Positions 8,209-18,066 of a stretch of DNA of 64,000 nucleotides are shown piece by piece. The translations under genes and the position numbers were made by a program. Origin of the DNA: Actinoallomurus sp963823735 (GTDB lineage: Bacteria; Actinomycetota; Actinomycetes; Streptosporangiales; Streptosporangiaceae); NCBI GenBank assembly GCA_963823735.1, contig CAWGMO010000003.1:1488001-1552000 (forward strand). The letters are read 5' to 3'. How positions within the stretch are numbered: position 1 is the stretch's first letter; each line of letters starts with the position of its first letter. Below the pieces are notes generated by a model. It saw nothing but the letters and a program-made list of their open reading frames with translations. It had not been told where the DNA came from and searched no databases.

Positions 8209-9429
8209 CTACTGCACGACGCGGTTGACGGTCACTTCCAGGCCGGCCTGCATGTAGCCGACCTCGACGAGCTGGCCCTGCGCCGGGAGGTCGTTCCGGG
8301 TGACGACGTCGATGCCGTGGGCGCCGACCCGGAGGAGGACCTTGTTGACGATCGGGGTGGGCGCCGGGGCGAGCAGGTCCGCGGTCACCTTGAACTTGCT
8401 GTCGCCGGTGCGTACCTCGGTGGTGTGGGCCGCCGCCAGGCCGAGGTGGCCGATGACGTGCTGGACCTCCGCGACGTTGACGACCGGCGGCACGACCGGC
8501 AGGGAGCGGACCGCCTGCGCGCACACCGAGCCGGCCACGCCCGGCATGTTCCCGTACACGACCCCCGGGTTGCGCAGCACGAACCGGTCCACCTGGAGGT
8601 ACGGCAGGTCGCGGATCTTGGTCGGGGCCGGGTCGCTCGGCTTGAAGGGCAGCTGGGGCCACGCGGTCGCCCCCGCGTGAGCGGCGCTGTAGCCCTGCTG
8701 CACCAGCGTGGCCAGGATCGGCAGGAGGTTTGCGTACGTCGCGCCGATGTTGACGCCGGCGCCCCACACGGGACGCAGGTTCACGACGTCGGCCAGGTCG
8801 CTCTCGGGGGCCGTCGGTTCGTACAGGCCGTCGCTGACCCACCACGGCGCCGAGTACGCGCCCTGGTAACCCTGGATCAGGTAACGGTCGCCGTTGCTGT
8901 GGACCTCGACCAGGAAGTTGTGCACGCCCTGCAGGTCGCAGTCCAGGATGTAGATCTCGCCCGCGCCGGGCGGGGTCTGCGTCAGCGCCGCGTTGAGCCC
9001 GGCGATGGTGGCGGCGGTGAAGGTGTCCGAGGTCATGTGGGAGATCGTGGCGCCGTAGTTGACGCGCAGCCGGGTCAGTACGTTCTTCGCGGTCTCTCCG
9101 CAGTTGGCCCACGCCACGGAGATCTCTTTCCTGGCGCCGGCCATGGAGGCGTTCAGGGCGCCCGCCCGCCAGGCGGTCAGGACCGGCTGCTCGGCCGGTG
9201 TGACCGCGTTGAACATCGAGATGGTCATCAGCCGCTTGGCCGCCTCCGCGAGCTCCGCCCACGTGGCGAACTGGTAGACGGTGGTCGTCCCGTCGTTGAT
9301 GCAGTTCTCGACCAGGGCGACGAGGCGCTGTGGCGCGTGCTGTTCGACCTGGGCGATCGCCTGCTGCCCGGGTACGGGCAGCGGAGTGGTGAGCGGTGCG
9401 TGGGAGTGGGCAAGGACGATGAGGTGCAT
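8209..9429 (-). CDS. Hypothetical protein with papain-like Cys/His signature
   Basis: I do not recognise a named family for this 406-residue protein. It has no signal peptide or membrane helix. The middle of the protein has an NCGETAKNVLTRL segment and, about 60-70 residues later, GVHNFLVEVHSNGDRYLIQGYQ. This order (Asn-Cys at a helix start, then a His on a strand, then a polar residue on the next strand) is like papain-fold toxins and C58-type peptidases, so a cysteine peptidase or deamidase role is possible. ATG 9429 has GGAG six bases upstream. It stands alone between a terminator and an exporter gene, and whether it belongs to the encapsulin cluster is unclear. Confidence 0.5.
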   Translation of the reverse strand: MHLIVLAHSHAPLTTPLPVPGQQAIAQVEQHAPQRLVALVENCINDGTTTVYQFATWAELAEAAKRLMTISMFNAVTPAEQPVLTAWRAGALNASMAGARKEISVAWANCGETAKNVLTRLRVNYGATISHMTSDTFTAATIAGLNAALTQTPPGAGEIYILDCDLQGVHNFLVEVHSNGDRYLIQGYQGAYSAPWWVSDGLYEPTAPESDLADVVNLRPVWGAGVNIGATYANLLPILATLVQQGYSAAHAGATAWPQLPFKPSDPAPTKIRDLPYLQVDRFVLRNPGVVYGNMPGVAGSVCAQAVRSLPVVPPVVNVAEVQHVIGHLGLAAAHTTEVRTGDSKFKVTADLLAPAPTPIVNKVLLRVGAHGIDVVTRNDLPAQGQLVEVGYMQAGLEVTVNRVVQ

Positions 9430-9537
9430 TACGGACTCCAAACGACGATCCGTGCATGCGGGGTGACCGCCTCAGAGTAAGGAGCCGGGGCTCCCCACCG
9501 CTATGGACTGGTTTTAGGCCACCAGCCCGAATAACCC

Positions 9538-10929
9538 CTATTGAGCTGTCCGTGCGTCCGGTTCGCGGTAGCCGTGGAAGGCGGTGAGGGCGGTCACCAG
9601 CATGCATACGGTGAACGCCGTGCCCGCCGTGAAGGCGTGCACCATGCGGTGGACGGGCGTGCCCGCGGCCGCGTACACGGTGATCAGGACCGCCACGCCG
9701 AGGGAACCGCCGACCTGCTGCGTGCTCTGCAGCAGCCCGGAGGCCGCGCCGGAGTCCAGGCGCGGCACCGACGAGAGGACCACGAACGTCGCCGCGACCG
9801 CCACCAGGCCGGTGCCCGCGCCGAACAGCAGCACCGGGCCGAGGATCATCGTGAGGTACCCGCTGCCCGCCGAGACCTGGGTCAGCCACACCATCCCGGC
9901 GACGCACAGCACCGAGCCCACGATCATGATCGGCCGCGCGCCGTGGCGGGGGAGCAGGCGTGGGACCGCACGGCTGGCCGCGACCAGCGCGAGCGTGGTC
10001 GGCAGGAACGCGAAGCCGGTCTGGAGGGGGCTGTAGCCGAAGACGTTCTGCACGAGCAGCGTCAGGAAGAACAGCATTCCGCCCATCGCCGCCGTCAGCA
10101 GCAGCCGCATGGCGTACGCGCCGAGGCGCTCGCGCCCGGTGAACAGCCGCAGCGGCATGATCGGCTGCCGTGCGCGCGCCTCGACCACCACGAACAGCAC
10201 CAGCAGGACGACGGCCAGCGCGAACGCCGCGAGCGTGAACCGCTCGCCCCAGCCCGCACGCGCGGCGCGGATGAACCCGTACACGAGCAGGGACGTCCCG
10301 AACGTCGAGGTGAGCGCCCCGGCGAGGTCGAAGCGGCCCGGCTGGCGCTCGGACTCCTGGATGACGCGCGGCGTCAGCAGCGCGATCGCCGCGCCGACCG
10401 GCACGTTGACGAACAGCACCCAGCGCCACGACGCCCACCCGGTGAGCATGCCGCCGAGCACGAGCCCCACGACCATGCCGCCGCTCGCGGCCATCGAGAA
10501 CGTCGCCAGGGCGCGGGTACGCCGCGGCCCCTCCTCGAACGTCGTCGCGACCAGCGCGAGCGAGGACGGCCCGGCGAGGGCGGCGCCGGCGCCCTGCGCG
10601 GCGCGTGCCGCGAGCAGCCACGCGGGGGAGGTGGCGAAGCCGCCCGCCAGCGACGCGGCGCTGAACAGGATCGTCCCGGCGAGGAAGACCCGCCGGTGGC
10701 CCAGGATGTCGCCGGCGCGGCCGCCGAGCAGCAGCAGGCCGCCGAAGGCCAGCGTGTAGGCGTTCACCACCCACGACAGGCCCGCCGCCGAGAAGTGCAG
10801 GCTCCGCTGGATGCTGGGGAGCGCGACGTTCACGATCGTGGCGTCGACCACAAGGATCAGCTGGCAGGTCGTGATCACGGCGAGCGCGGAGACGCCGGCC
10901 TGCCCGGTGGGGCGGGAACGCAGAAGCAT
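9538..10929 (-). CDS. MFS exporter, DHA2 (14-TM) family
   Basis: A 463-residue integral membrane drug:H+ antiporter. It shows the motif A region GGRAGDILGHRRVFLAG after TM2, motif C-like Gly/Ala-rich helices and about 14 hydrophobic segments. ATG 10929 is preceded by AAAGGAC. It lies near the encapsulin locus and could export its product, but it might equally be a general efflux pump. It is the first of four DHA2 exporters in the window. Confidence 0.88.
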   Translation of the reverse strand: MLLRSRPTGQAGVSALAVITTCQLILVVDATIVNVALPSIQRSLHFSAAGLSWVVNAYTLAFGGLLLLGGRAGDILGHRRVFLAGTILFSAASLAGGFATSPAWLLAARAAQGAGAALAGPSSLALVATTFEEGPRRTRALATFSMAASGGMVVGLVLGGMLTGWASWRWVLFVNVPVGAAIALLTPRVIQESERQPGRFDLAGALTSTFGTSLLVYGFIRAARAGWGERFTLAAFALAVVLLVLFVVVEARARQPIMPLRLFTGRERLGAYAMRLLLTAAMGGMLFFLTLLVQNVFGYSPLQTGFAFLPTTLALVAASRAVPRLLPRHGARPIMIVGSVLCVAGMVWLTQVSAGSGYLTMILGPVLLFGAGTGLVAVAATFVVLSSVPRLDSGAASGLLQSTQQVGGSLGVAVLITVYAAAGTPVHRMVHAFTAGTAFTVCMLVTALTAFHGYREPDARTAQ

Positions 10930-11081
10930 GAAGTCCTTTCTGCCGCGTTTGTCGCACTGGCCTTCGCGATCTTTTCCCAGCCGCCGACGGTGCGCAATGG
11001 GGGCCTGGCTACGATGACGATGTTCAGCGATGCCCTGGCAACGACGTCTTGGGCCCGTACGACCCGACGACGGGAGTGGCC

Positions 11082-12245
11082 GTGACGGACACCGATGACG
11101 GGCTGCGCCCGTACACCTTCATCGACGGACCGGTCGAGGTGCGCGGCGCGCTGGACCTCGAACCCACCGAGGCCGGAGTGCTGCCCTGGCGTCTCCCCGC
11201 GGCGGCGCGCCGGCAGTTCCCGGACGCCATGATGGCCGGCGTCGCCGGCCAGCAGTCAGGGGTGCGCGTGGCGTTCCGCACGACCGCGACCGTGGTGGAG
11301 CTGGAGCTGCTGACCACCGTCTGGCAGCAGCCGGGCGCCTCCGAGCCGGACCACCCCGGCTTCGTCGACCTGGTCCTCGACGGGGACCTGGCCGGCCGCG
11401 CCGAGGCGCCGGTCGGTTTCATCAGCCGTGCGGTGGAGCCGTTCACCGATCCGGTCATCTCCGGCGGCGAGACCGGCCGCGTACGCTTCGACGGGCTGCC
11501 CGAGGGCGACAAGGACGTCGAGCTGTGGCTTCCGCAGGCGACGCGTACCGAGCTGGTCGCGCTGTGGGTGAACGCCCCGGTCACGCCGCCGACGCCGCCC
11601 GCCGGGCGCCGCTGGGTGCACTACGGCAGCTCCATCAGCCACTGCGGCGGCGCCGACTCCCCGACCGCCACGTGGCCCGTGCTCGCCGCGTCCATGTCCG
11701 GAGTCGACGTCCTCAACCTGGGCTTCTCCGGCAACGCCCAGCTCGACCCGTTCGTCGCCCGCACCATCCGCGACCAGCCGGCCGACCTGATCAGCGTCAA
11801 GATCGGCATCAACATCGTCAACTACGCGTCGATGCGCCTGCGGACCTTCGGCCCGGCCGTGCACGGCTTCCTGGACCTGATCCGCGACGGCCACCCCGAG
11901 ACGCCCCTCCTGGTGATCTCCCCGGTGATCTGCCCGATGGTCGAGGACACCCCGGGCCCCACCGTGTACACCGACGATCCGCCCATGGCGACAACGCTGG
12001 GCGACCCGGCCGACGTGCTGGACGGCGCCCTGACCCTGAACGTCATCCGCCGGGAGCTCACCGCCATCGTCAAGTCCCGTGCCGAGGACGACCCGAACCT
12101 CCACTACCTGGACGGCCGCGAGCTCTTCGGCGTTGACGACGTCCCCGACCTCCCCGACGCCCTCCACCCCAACGCCGCCGGCTACCGCCGCATGGGCGAG
12201 CGCTTCGCCGCACTGGCCTTCGGCCCCGGCGGCCCGTTCGCCTGA
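11082..12245 (+). CDS. SGNH/GDSL-family hydrolase
   Basis: A 387-residue protein with an N-terminal beta-sandwich-like region (about 1-170) followed by an SGNH hydrolase domain. Block I is HYGSSISHCGGA with the nucleophile Ser, block II is GFSGNAQ, block III is IGINIVN, and block V is DALHPNAAGY, giving the Asp and His. These enzymes are esterases, often acting on acylated sugars. There is no signal peptide. GTG 11082 is chosen because GGGAG ends five bases before it. A short GCCGGC hairpin follows the stop. Confidence 0.85.
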   Translation: MTDTDDGLRPYTFIDGPVEVRGALDLEPTEAGVLPWRLPAAARRQFPDAMMAGVAGQQSGVRVAFRTTATVVELELLTTVWQQPGASEPDHPGFVDLVLDGDLAGRAEAPVGFISRAVEPFTDPVISGGETGRVRFDGLPEGDKDVELWLPQATRTELVALWVNAPVTPPTPPAGRRWVHYGSSISHCGGADSPTATWPVLAASMSGVDVLNLGFSGNAQLDPFVARTIRDQPADLISVKIGINIVNYASMRLRTFGPAVHGFLDLIRDGHPETPLLVISPVICPMVEDTPGPTVYTDDPPMATTLGDPADVLDGALTLNVIRRELTAIVKSRAEDDPNLHYLDGRELFGVDDVPDLPDALHPNAAGYRRMGERFAALAFGPGGPFA

Positions 12246-12283
12246 TACGCCGGCCATATGTGCCGGCTCGTAGCATCACGTGC

Positions 12284-12947
<664 letters not shown>

Positions 12948-12955
<8 letters not shown>

Positions 12956-14057
12956 GGCGCCTGGTCTGAGCGTCCGCCTCAGGCTCACGCTCAGCTACGC
13001 CGGGTTCCTCATGGTCGCGGGTGCCATGCTGCTCGCCGCCGTGTGGGTGTTCCTCCTGCGGTACGTCCCCGACCGTGCGCTCCTGGTCCCCACCGAAACC
13101 CCCATCCACGGGGTGTTCCCCATCCGGTCCATCCTCCTGCGCGTCTTCGCTCCGAGGGCGGCGGCGGTGCTGGCGTTCCTGCTGGTGTTCGGCCTGGTGG
13201 GCGGGTGGATTCTCGCCGGCCGCATGCTCGCGCCCCTGGCCCGCATCACCGACGCCACCCGCAGGGCGACGTCCGGATCGCTGTCCCACCGCATCGAGCT
13301 GGAAGGCCGCCGGGACGAGTTCCGTGAGCTCGCCGACGCCTTCGACGGCATGCTGGCGCGGCTAGAGGCACACGTCGCCGAACAGCGGAGATTCGCGGCC
13401 AACGCCTCACACGAGCTGCGCACCCCGTTGGCGATCACACGGACACTCCTCGACGTCGCCCGCAAGGATCCGAGCCGCGCCACCAGCGAGCTCGTCGACC
13501 GCCTCCACGCCGTCAACACCCGGGCGATCGACCTCACCGAGGCACTGCTCCTGCTCAGCCGGGCCGACCAGCGGTCGTTCACCCGAGAACCCGTCGACCT
13601 GTCCCTCCTGGCGGAGGACGCCACCGAGACACTGCTTCCCCTAGCGGACAAGCACGGCGTCACCATCGAGACCCGCGGCGACATCGCCCCCACGAACGGA
13701 TCGCAGGCGCTCCTGCTGCAACTGACGACGAACCTCGTGCACAACGCGATCGTCCACAACCTGCCCGAACACGGCGCCGTGTGGGTGAACACCAGCGCCG
13801 GCCCCACGAGTGTGGTGCTCACCGTCGAGAACACCGGCGAGAGGCTCAGCCCGCGGCTCGTCTCGAAACTCACCGGACGATTCCAGCGCGGCACCGAGCG
13901 CGTGCACACCGACCACGCTGGCCTCGGCCTCGGCCTGGCGATCGTCGAGACCATCACCCACGCGCACGACGGAACGCTCACCCTGACCCCGCGCCCCGCC
14001 GGCGGGATCCGCGTCACCGTGGAACTACCCGCGATGGACGCGCACCCCGGCAGGTGA
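12948..14057 (+). CDS. Sensor histidine kinase
   Basis: A 369-residue membrane kinase and the partner of the preceding regulator. It has two transmembrane helices (about 15-37 and 68-90) flanking a short extracytoplasmic loop, a HAMP linker, the phosphorylated His155 in ASHELRTPLAIT, the N box (TNLVHNAIVHN) and the G box GLGLGLAIVE. It starts at GTG 12948 inside the end of the regulator, with GGGAGGAG upstream. The small sensor loop suggests that it senses an envelope or membrane signal. The end overlaps the convergent vanZ-like gene by 33 bases. Confidence 0.93.
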
Positions 14058-14729
14058 GGACGGCGCGCCGGCCGTGGCGCGCCACCAGTGGCGCGACGCC
14101 AGCGCGGCCAGTACGGCGCCGGCGGTGTTGAGCAGTACGTCGTCCACCGAGGACACCCGGTCGAGCCGCAGGACGTACTGAGCGGTCTCGATCAGGACCG
14201 AGCAGCCCGCCGCGAGCGCCAGGACGCGGAGTACCGAGGCCAGCGCCGCGAACCGTACCGGGGCGAAGAACCCCAGCGCCGCGAAGACCAGCAGGTTGCC
14301 GATGATCTGGCCGTTGTCCATCGTGAGCAGGTCCCGCAGGGGAACCAGGCTCAGCTGACCATCGACGTGGAAGGCGCGGGCGCCCGGCTGCAGGGTGATC
14401 CACACCCACGGCACCGTCCCGTAGACCATGCCGACCTCGGCCAGCGACATCCGCCACGGCGACGCGACGCCGGCGGCACTCCGGCGGCGTGCCAGAACCC
14501 ACACCACCAGCGCGGCCACCGGCAGTGCGATCACCGTGATGAGCGCCACGCCGTTCCACGAGTTGAGCCAGACCTGCCAGCTCGGCCTCTGCAGCGGCAT
14601 GGCCAAGATCCTCGACACCGCGCGTACCGGGCCGAACGCGGCGATCGTCACACCGAGGACCACCAGACCGGCGATCACGATCCCGCGCGTACGACGGGTT
14701 GGGGGCGAGGGCGGTGCGCTGTGGTCCAT
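14025..14729 (-). CDS. VanZ-like membrane protein
   Basis: A 234-residue protein with about five hydrophobic helices and the VanZ-family pattern, including a DLLTMDNGQIIGNLLVFAALGF segment split across helices and SVLIETAQYVL...DVLLNTAGAVL near the C-terminus. VanZ homologues are linked to low-level glycopeptide tolerance and envelope stress. It is convergent with the two-component system, which could control envelope functions. ATG 14729 has no strong ribosome-binding site, so a different start is possible. Confidence 0.83.
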   Translation of the reverse strand: MDHSAPPSPPTRRTRGIVIAGLVVLGVTIAAFGPVRAVSRILAMPLQRPSWQVWLNSWNGVALITVIALPVAALVVWVLARRRSAAGVASPWRMSLAEVGMVYGTVPWVWITLQPGARAFHVDGQLSLVPLRDLLTMDNGQIIGNLLVFAALGFFAPVRFAALASVLRVLALAAGCSVLIETAQYVLRLDRVSSVDDVLLNTAGAVLAALASRHWWRATAGAPSSPAGVRVHRG

Positions 14730-14800
14730 GCCGCCAATGAAAGCCGGAGGACCGTTGCCGGGGCGTATGCGATTTTCGATACGCCCGCGATACACGGCGC

Positions 14801-15211
14801 CTAGCGGGCCGGTACGGCGGCCACGGCCTCGATCTCGACGGTCAGGGCGGGGGCGGCCAGGGCGGCGACGACCATCAGGGACTGGGCGGGCCACGCGCGG
14901 TCCGGGTACCACGTGGCGAACACCTCCTCGCGGGCCGTGCGCGAGCCGGCCAGGTGCTCGGTGCCCGACAGGAAGGTCAGGAGCTTCACCAGGTGCTCCG
15001 GGCCCGCGTCGAAGGACGCGAGCAGCGTCTCGATGTTGGCGAGGGCCTGGCGTGTCTGGGACTCCGCGTCCGGGCCCGCCAGGGTGCCGTCCGCCAGCAT
15101 GCCGACCTGCCCGGAGACGAACACCAGCTCGTGGCCGGATGGTACGGACACGAGGTGGTTGTACTGGCCGAGCGGCGCTGCCACCTCGGCCGGGCTCCAA
15201 CGGCGGATCAT
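14801..15211 (-). CDS. RidA (YjgF/YER057c/UK114) family protein
   Basis: A 136-residue cytosolic protein of the RidA family, which deaminates reactive enamine/imine intermediates. The N-terminus contains PLGQYNHLVSV and VFVSGQVG, the centre has QTRQALANIETLL, and the C-terminus has LTVEIEAVA. The Arg that binds the substrate carboxylate in true RidA (in the R..xQ..G segment near 105) is not obvious, so it may belong to a Rid2-7 subgroup. It is followed by the WYL regulator gene upstream on the same strand. Confidence 0.85.
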   Translation of the reverse strand: MIRRWSPAEVAAPLGQYNHLVSVPSGHELVFVSGQVGMLADGTLAGPDAESQTRQALANIETLLASFDAGPEHLVKLLTFLSGTEHLAGSRTAREEVFATWYPDRAWPAQSLMVVAALAAPALTVEIEAVAAVPAR

Positions 15212-15257
15212 GGTCTCTCCCTCTCGGCGGATACCTCCATGATCTCCTAGCGGCGCC

Positions 15258-16217
15258 TCAGGTGCCGGTGGCGCGCGAGAAACGCACCGCCCACTCGCGG
15301 ATCTGGGCGGCCAGCTCCGGGGGTTCGACGATCTCGAACTCGGCGCCGACCGAGCCCAGCGCCATGGTCGGCCAGTCGAGGCTGTCCGCGGTCATCCGCA
15401 TGCGGCACCGGCTCTCGCCCAGCTCCTCGACGGTGGCCCACTGGCCGACCATCGTTCGGATTTTCTCCGCCGGGGCGTGCACGATCGCCTCGATGCGGTG
15501 GGGTGTGGCGCGGATGTTGCCGATCGAGGCGCGCACGTACGTCGCGGCGTCCTCGGCGGGCAGTTCGCGCGGGCGGAAGCGCTCACCGGTGGACGACGGG
15601 CCGGTGAGGCGGTCGAGCCGGAAGTTGCGCCAGTCGTGCCGCGTCAGGTCGTAGGCGACGAGGTACCAGCGGCGGCCGAGGGAGACCAGGCGGTGCGGTT
15701 CGACATGGCGTTCGGTGCGCTCGCCGGCGCGCGCGGTGTAGGAGAAGCGGAGGCGTTCCTCGTCGCGGCAGGCCTGCGCGACCGTGGTGAGGGTCCCGGA
15801 GTCGACGGTGGGGCCGTTGCTCCACACGGCGGGTACGGTCGCGGTGCGCAGCGCGTCGACCCGGCGGCGCAGGCGCGGCGGCATGACCTGCACGATCTTG
15901 GTGAAGGCGCGGATCGAGGCCTCCTCGATCCCGGCGACCGTGCCCTGGGCGGCCACCCGCAGCCCGATGGCGAGCGCGACCGCCTCCTCGTCGTCCACGA
16001 CGAGCGGCGGCAGGGCCGCGCCCGGGGCGAGCTGGTAGCCGCCGTCGACGCCGCGCTGCGCCTCGACGGGGTAGCCGAGCTCACGCAGCCGGTCGACGTC
16101 GCGCCGCAGGGTACGTGGCGAGACCCCGAGCCGCTCGGCCAGCTCGCCGCCCGGCCAGTAGCGGTGGGTCTGGAGCAGCGAGAGCAGCCGCAGCGTACGT
16201 GAGCTCGTGTTCGCCAT
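15258..16217 (-). CDS. WYL-domain transcriptional regulator (YafY type)
   Basis: A 319-residue regulator with an N-terminal winged helix-turn-helix (about 8-60, ELAERLGVSPRTLRRDVDRL) and a WYL domain around residues 145-215 (RRWYLVAYDLTRHDWRNFRLDRL), followed by a WCX region. WYL domains bind ligands, often nucleic acid fragments or small molecules. It is divergent from the exporter gene at 16307 across 89 bases, so it probably controls it. Confidence 0.9.
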   Translation of the reverse strand: MANTSSRTLRLLSLLQTHRYWPGGELAERLGVSPRTLRRDVDRLRELGYPVEAQRGVDGGYQLAPGAALPPLVVDDEEAVALAIGLRVAAQGTVAGIEEASIRAFTKIVQVMPPRLRRRVDALRTATVPAVWSNGPTVDSGTLTTVAQACRDEERLRFSYTARAGERTERHVEPHRLVSLGRRWYLVAYDLTRHDWRNFRLDRLTGPSSTGERFRPRELPAEDAATYVRASIGNIRATPHRIEAIVHAPAEKIRTMVGQWATVEELGESRCRMRMTADSLDWPTMALGSVGAEFEIVEPPELAAQIREWAVRFSRATGT

Positions 16218-16306
16218 GTCGTCACAATGCCCGATATTGAGGTCAGAAAGTGGCCGTTATGAACCCTAGCGTGGTCTCCATCACCACAGATGACTCAGGA
16301 GCCACG

Positions 16307-17956
16307 ATGACTTCAGCACTCGAACTCCCCCCGGCGACAGAAAAGCCGCCCGCGCCGTACCGCTGGCGCCGGCTCGCCTTCTCGGCGGTCCTCGCGTCGA
16401 GCGTGATGGACCTGCTCGACTCGACCGTGATCAACACGGCCGCGCCGGCGATCCGCTCGGACCTCGGCGGCTCGTACGCGGCCCTGCAGTGGATGGCGGC
16501 CGGGTACACGATGGCGCTCGCGGTCACGCTGCTGATCGGCGGGCGCCTCGGCGACATGTTCGGCCGCAAGCGCATGATGCTCGCCGGGGTGGCCGGGTTC
16601 ACCGTCGCCTCGACGGCCTGCGCGCTGGCCGTCTCACCGCAGATGCTGATCGTCTCCCGGGTGCTGCAGGGCGTGTTCGGCGCCGTGATGCTGCCGCAGG
16701 GGTTCGGGATCATCCGGGACCTCTTCCCGCCGGCGGAGATGAAGAAGGCGTGGGCCGCCTTCGGGCCGGTGATGGGCCTGTCCGCGGTGCTCGGCCCGGT
16801 CATCGGGGGAGTGCTGATCAACGCCGACCTGCTCGGCAGCGGCTGGCGCATGATCTTCCTGGTCAACGTGCCGATCGGGATCTTCGCCCTCGTGGTCGGC
16901 GGCCGGTTCGTGCCCGCCGTCGCCCCGTCCGTACGCTCGGCGCGGCTCGACCTGCCCGGCGTCGCGCTGGCCGCCGCGGGCACCTTCATGCTGGTCTTCC
17001 CGCTCGTCCAGGGCCGTGAGCTGGGCTGGCCGCTGTGGACCACGGTCCTCCTCGTGTGCTCGGCGCCGACGCTCGCCCTGTTCGCCTGGCACCAGGTGCG
17101 CCGCGCCCGTACCGGCGCGACGCCGCTGATCGAGACCAGCGTGTTCAAACGCCGCTCGTACGCCTCGGGGGTCCTGTTCGCGATCTTCTTCACCAGCGCC
17201 ATGGGCGGCACGATGCTCACGCTCGGGGTCTTCATGCAGGTCGGCCTCGGGTTCACCCCGCTGCGCGCCGGGCTCACCACCGCTCCCTGGGCGGCCGGTG
17301 CCATGGTCGGCTCGGGGGTCAGCGCCGCCACGATGACGCTCCTCGGCCGCAGGCTCCTGCACATCGGCCTGGCCGGCATGGCCGCGGGCCTGGTCCTGCT
17401 GTACGTCGTGCTCCGTCACGCCGGGATCGGCGTCGGCAGCGGCGACCTCATCGTGCCGCTGCTCATCGGCGGGGCCGGCATGGGGCTCATCTTCGTGCCG
17501 CTCTTCGACATCATCCTCGGCGAGGTCGGCGACCACGAGGTCGGCTCGGCCACCAGCGCGCTGCAGGCCATCCAGCAGCTCGGCATGGCCCTCGGCGTCG
17601 CCGCGATCGGCACCCTGTTCTTCGGCCTCCTCGGCGCCCGCGCCGACCACACCTTCGACACCACCGCCGCCCCTCGGCTGACCGCCTCGCTGGCGAGCAC
17701 GCCCGCCGCCGAGCGCGTCGTGGCCGGCGTACGGACCTGCGTGCACGACCGCGAGAGCGAGAAGAACCCGGACGCCGTCCCGGCGAGCTGCGCGGGCGTA
17801 CCCCTGACCCCGGCGGTGCGCGACGCCGCCCTGCGCACCCACCGCGGCGACTCCCTCAACGCCGCCGAGATCACGGCACTCGCCACGGTCGGCCTGATCG
17901 CGATCGCGTTCGGCCTCGGCTTCCTGCTCCCGAAGAAGCCGCGCGTCGAGGCGTGA
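16307..17956 (+). CDS. MFS exporter, DHA2 (14-TM) family
   Basis: A 549-residue membrane antiporter. It shows the TM1 DSTVINTAAPAI segment, the motif A GGRLGDMFGRKRMMLAG and the motif C GPVIGGVL. A hydrophilic insert with paired Cys (TCVHDRESEKNPDAVPASCAG) lies before the last helix and probably faces outside. ATG 16307 has AGGAG seven bases upstream and is preferred over an earlier in-frame GTG. It is divergent from the WYL regulator. Confidence 0.9.
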   Translation: MTSALELPPATEKPPAPYRWRRLAFSAVLASSVMDLLDSTVINTAAPAIRSDLGGSYAALQWMAAGYTMALAVTLLIGGRLGDMFGRKRMMLAGVAGFTVASTACALAVSPQMLIVSRVLQGVFGAVMLPQGFGIIRDLFPPAEMKKAWAAFGPVMGLSAVLGPVIGGVLINADLLGSGWRMIFLVNVPIGIFALVVGGRFVPAVAPSVRSARLDLPGVALAAAGTFMLVFPLVQGRELGWPLWTTVLLVCSAPTLALFAWHQVRRARTGATPLIETSVFKRRSYASGVLFAIFFTSAMGGTMLTLGVFMQVGLGFTPLRAGLTTAPWAAGAMVGSGVSAATMTLLGRRLLHIGLAGMAAGLVLLYVVLRHAGIGVGSGDLIVPLLIGGAGMGLIFVPLFDIILGEVGDHEVGSATSALQAIQQLGMALGVAAIGTLFFGLLGARADHTFDTTAAPRLTASLASTPAAERVVAGVRTCVHDRESEKNPDAVPASCAGVPLTPAVRDAALRTHRGDSLNAAEITALATVGLIAIAFGLGFLLPKKPRVEA

Positions 17957-17967
17957 CACTCAACCCC

Positions 17968-17996
17968 TGGGCCTCCGGCGCCGCGCCGGAGGCCCA
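17968..17996. terminator. Hairpin terminator after the exporter gene
   Basis: A perfect 13-bp stem TGGGCCTCCGGCG / CGCCGGAGGCCCA with a 3-base loop, just past the exporter stop. No clear T run follows, as is usual in actinomycetes. Confidence 0.75.
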
Positions 17997-17999
17997 CGG

Positions 18000-18057
18000 G
18001 CGTGTGAGGATCGCCCTCAGCACCCAGGGCGGAAGTGAGGACCGCCACCTCACACGC
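18000..18057. terminator. Second hairpin between convergent genes
   Basis: Outer arms GCGTGTGAGG (18000-18009) and CCTCACACGC (18048-18057) enclose a small inner stem (CGCCCT / AGGGCG). It lies just past the end of the minus-strand gas vesicle genes and probably ends that operon. Confidence 0.55.
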
Positions 18058-18066
18058 GCGCCGGGC

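Noticed and set aside
12249..12267. GCCGGC-N7-GCCGGC hairpin between the SGNH and response regulator genes
   Set aside because: Only 6 bp, and each arm is itself palindromic, so neither terminator nor operator can be claimed.
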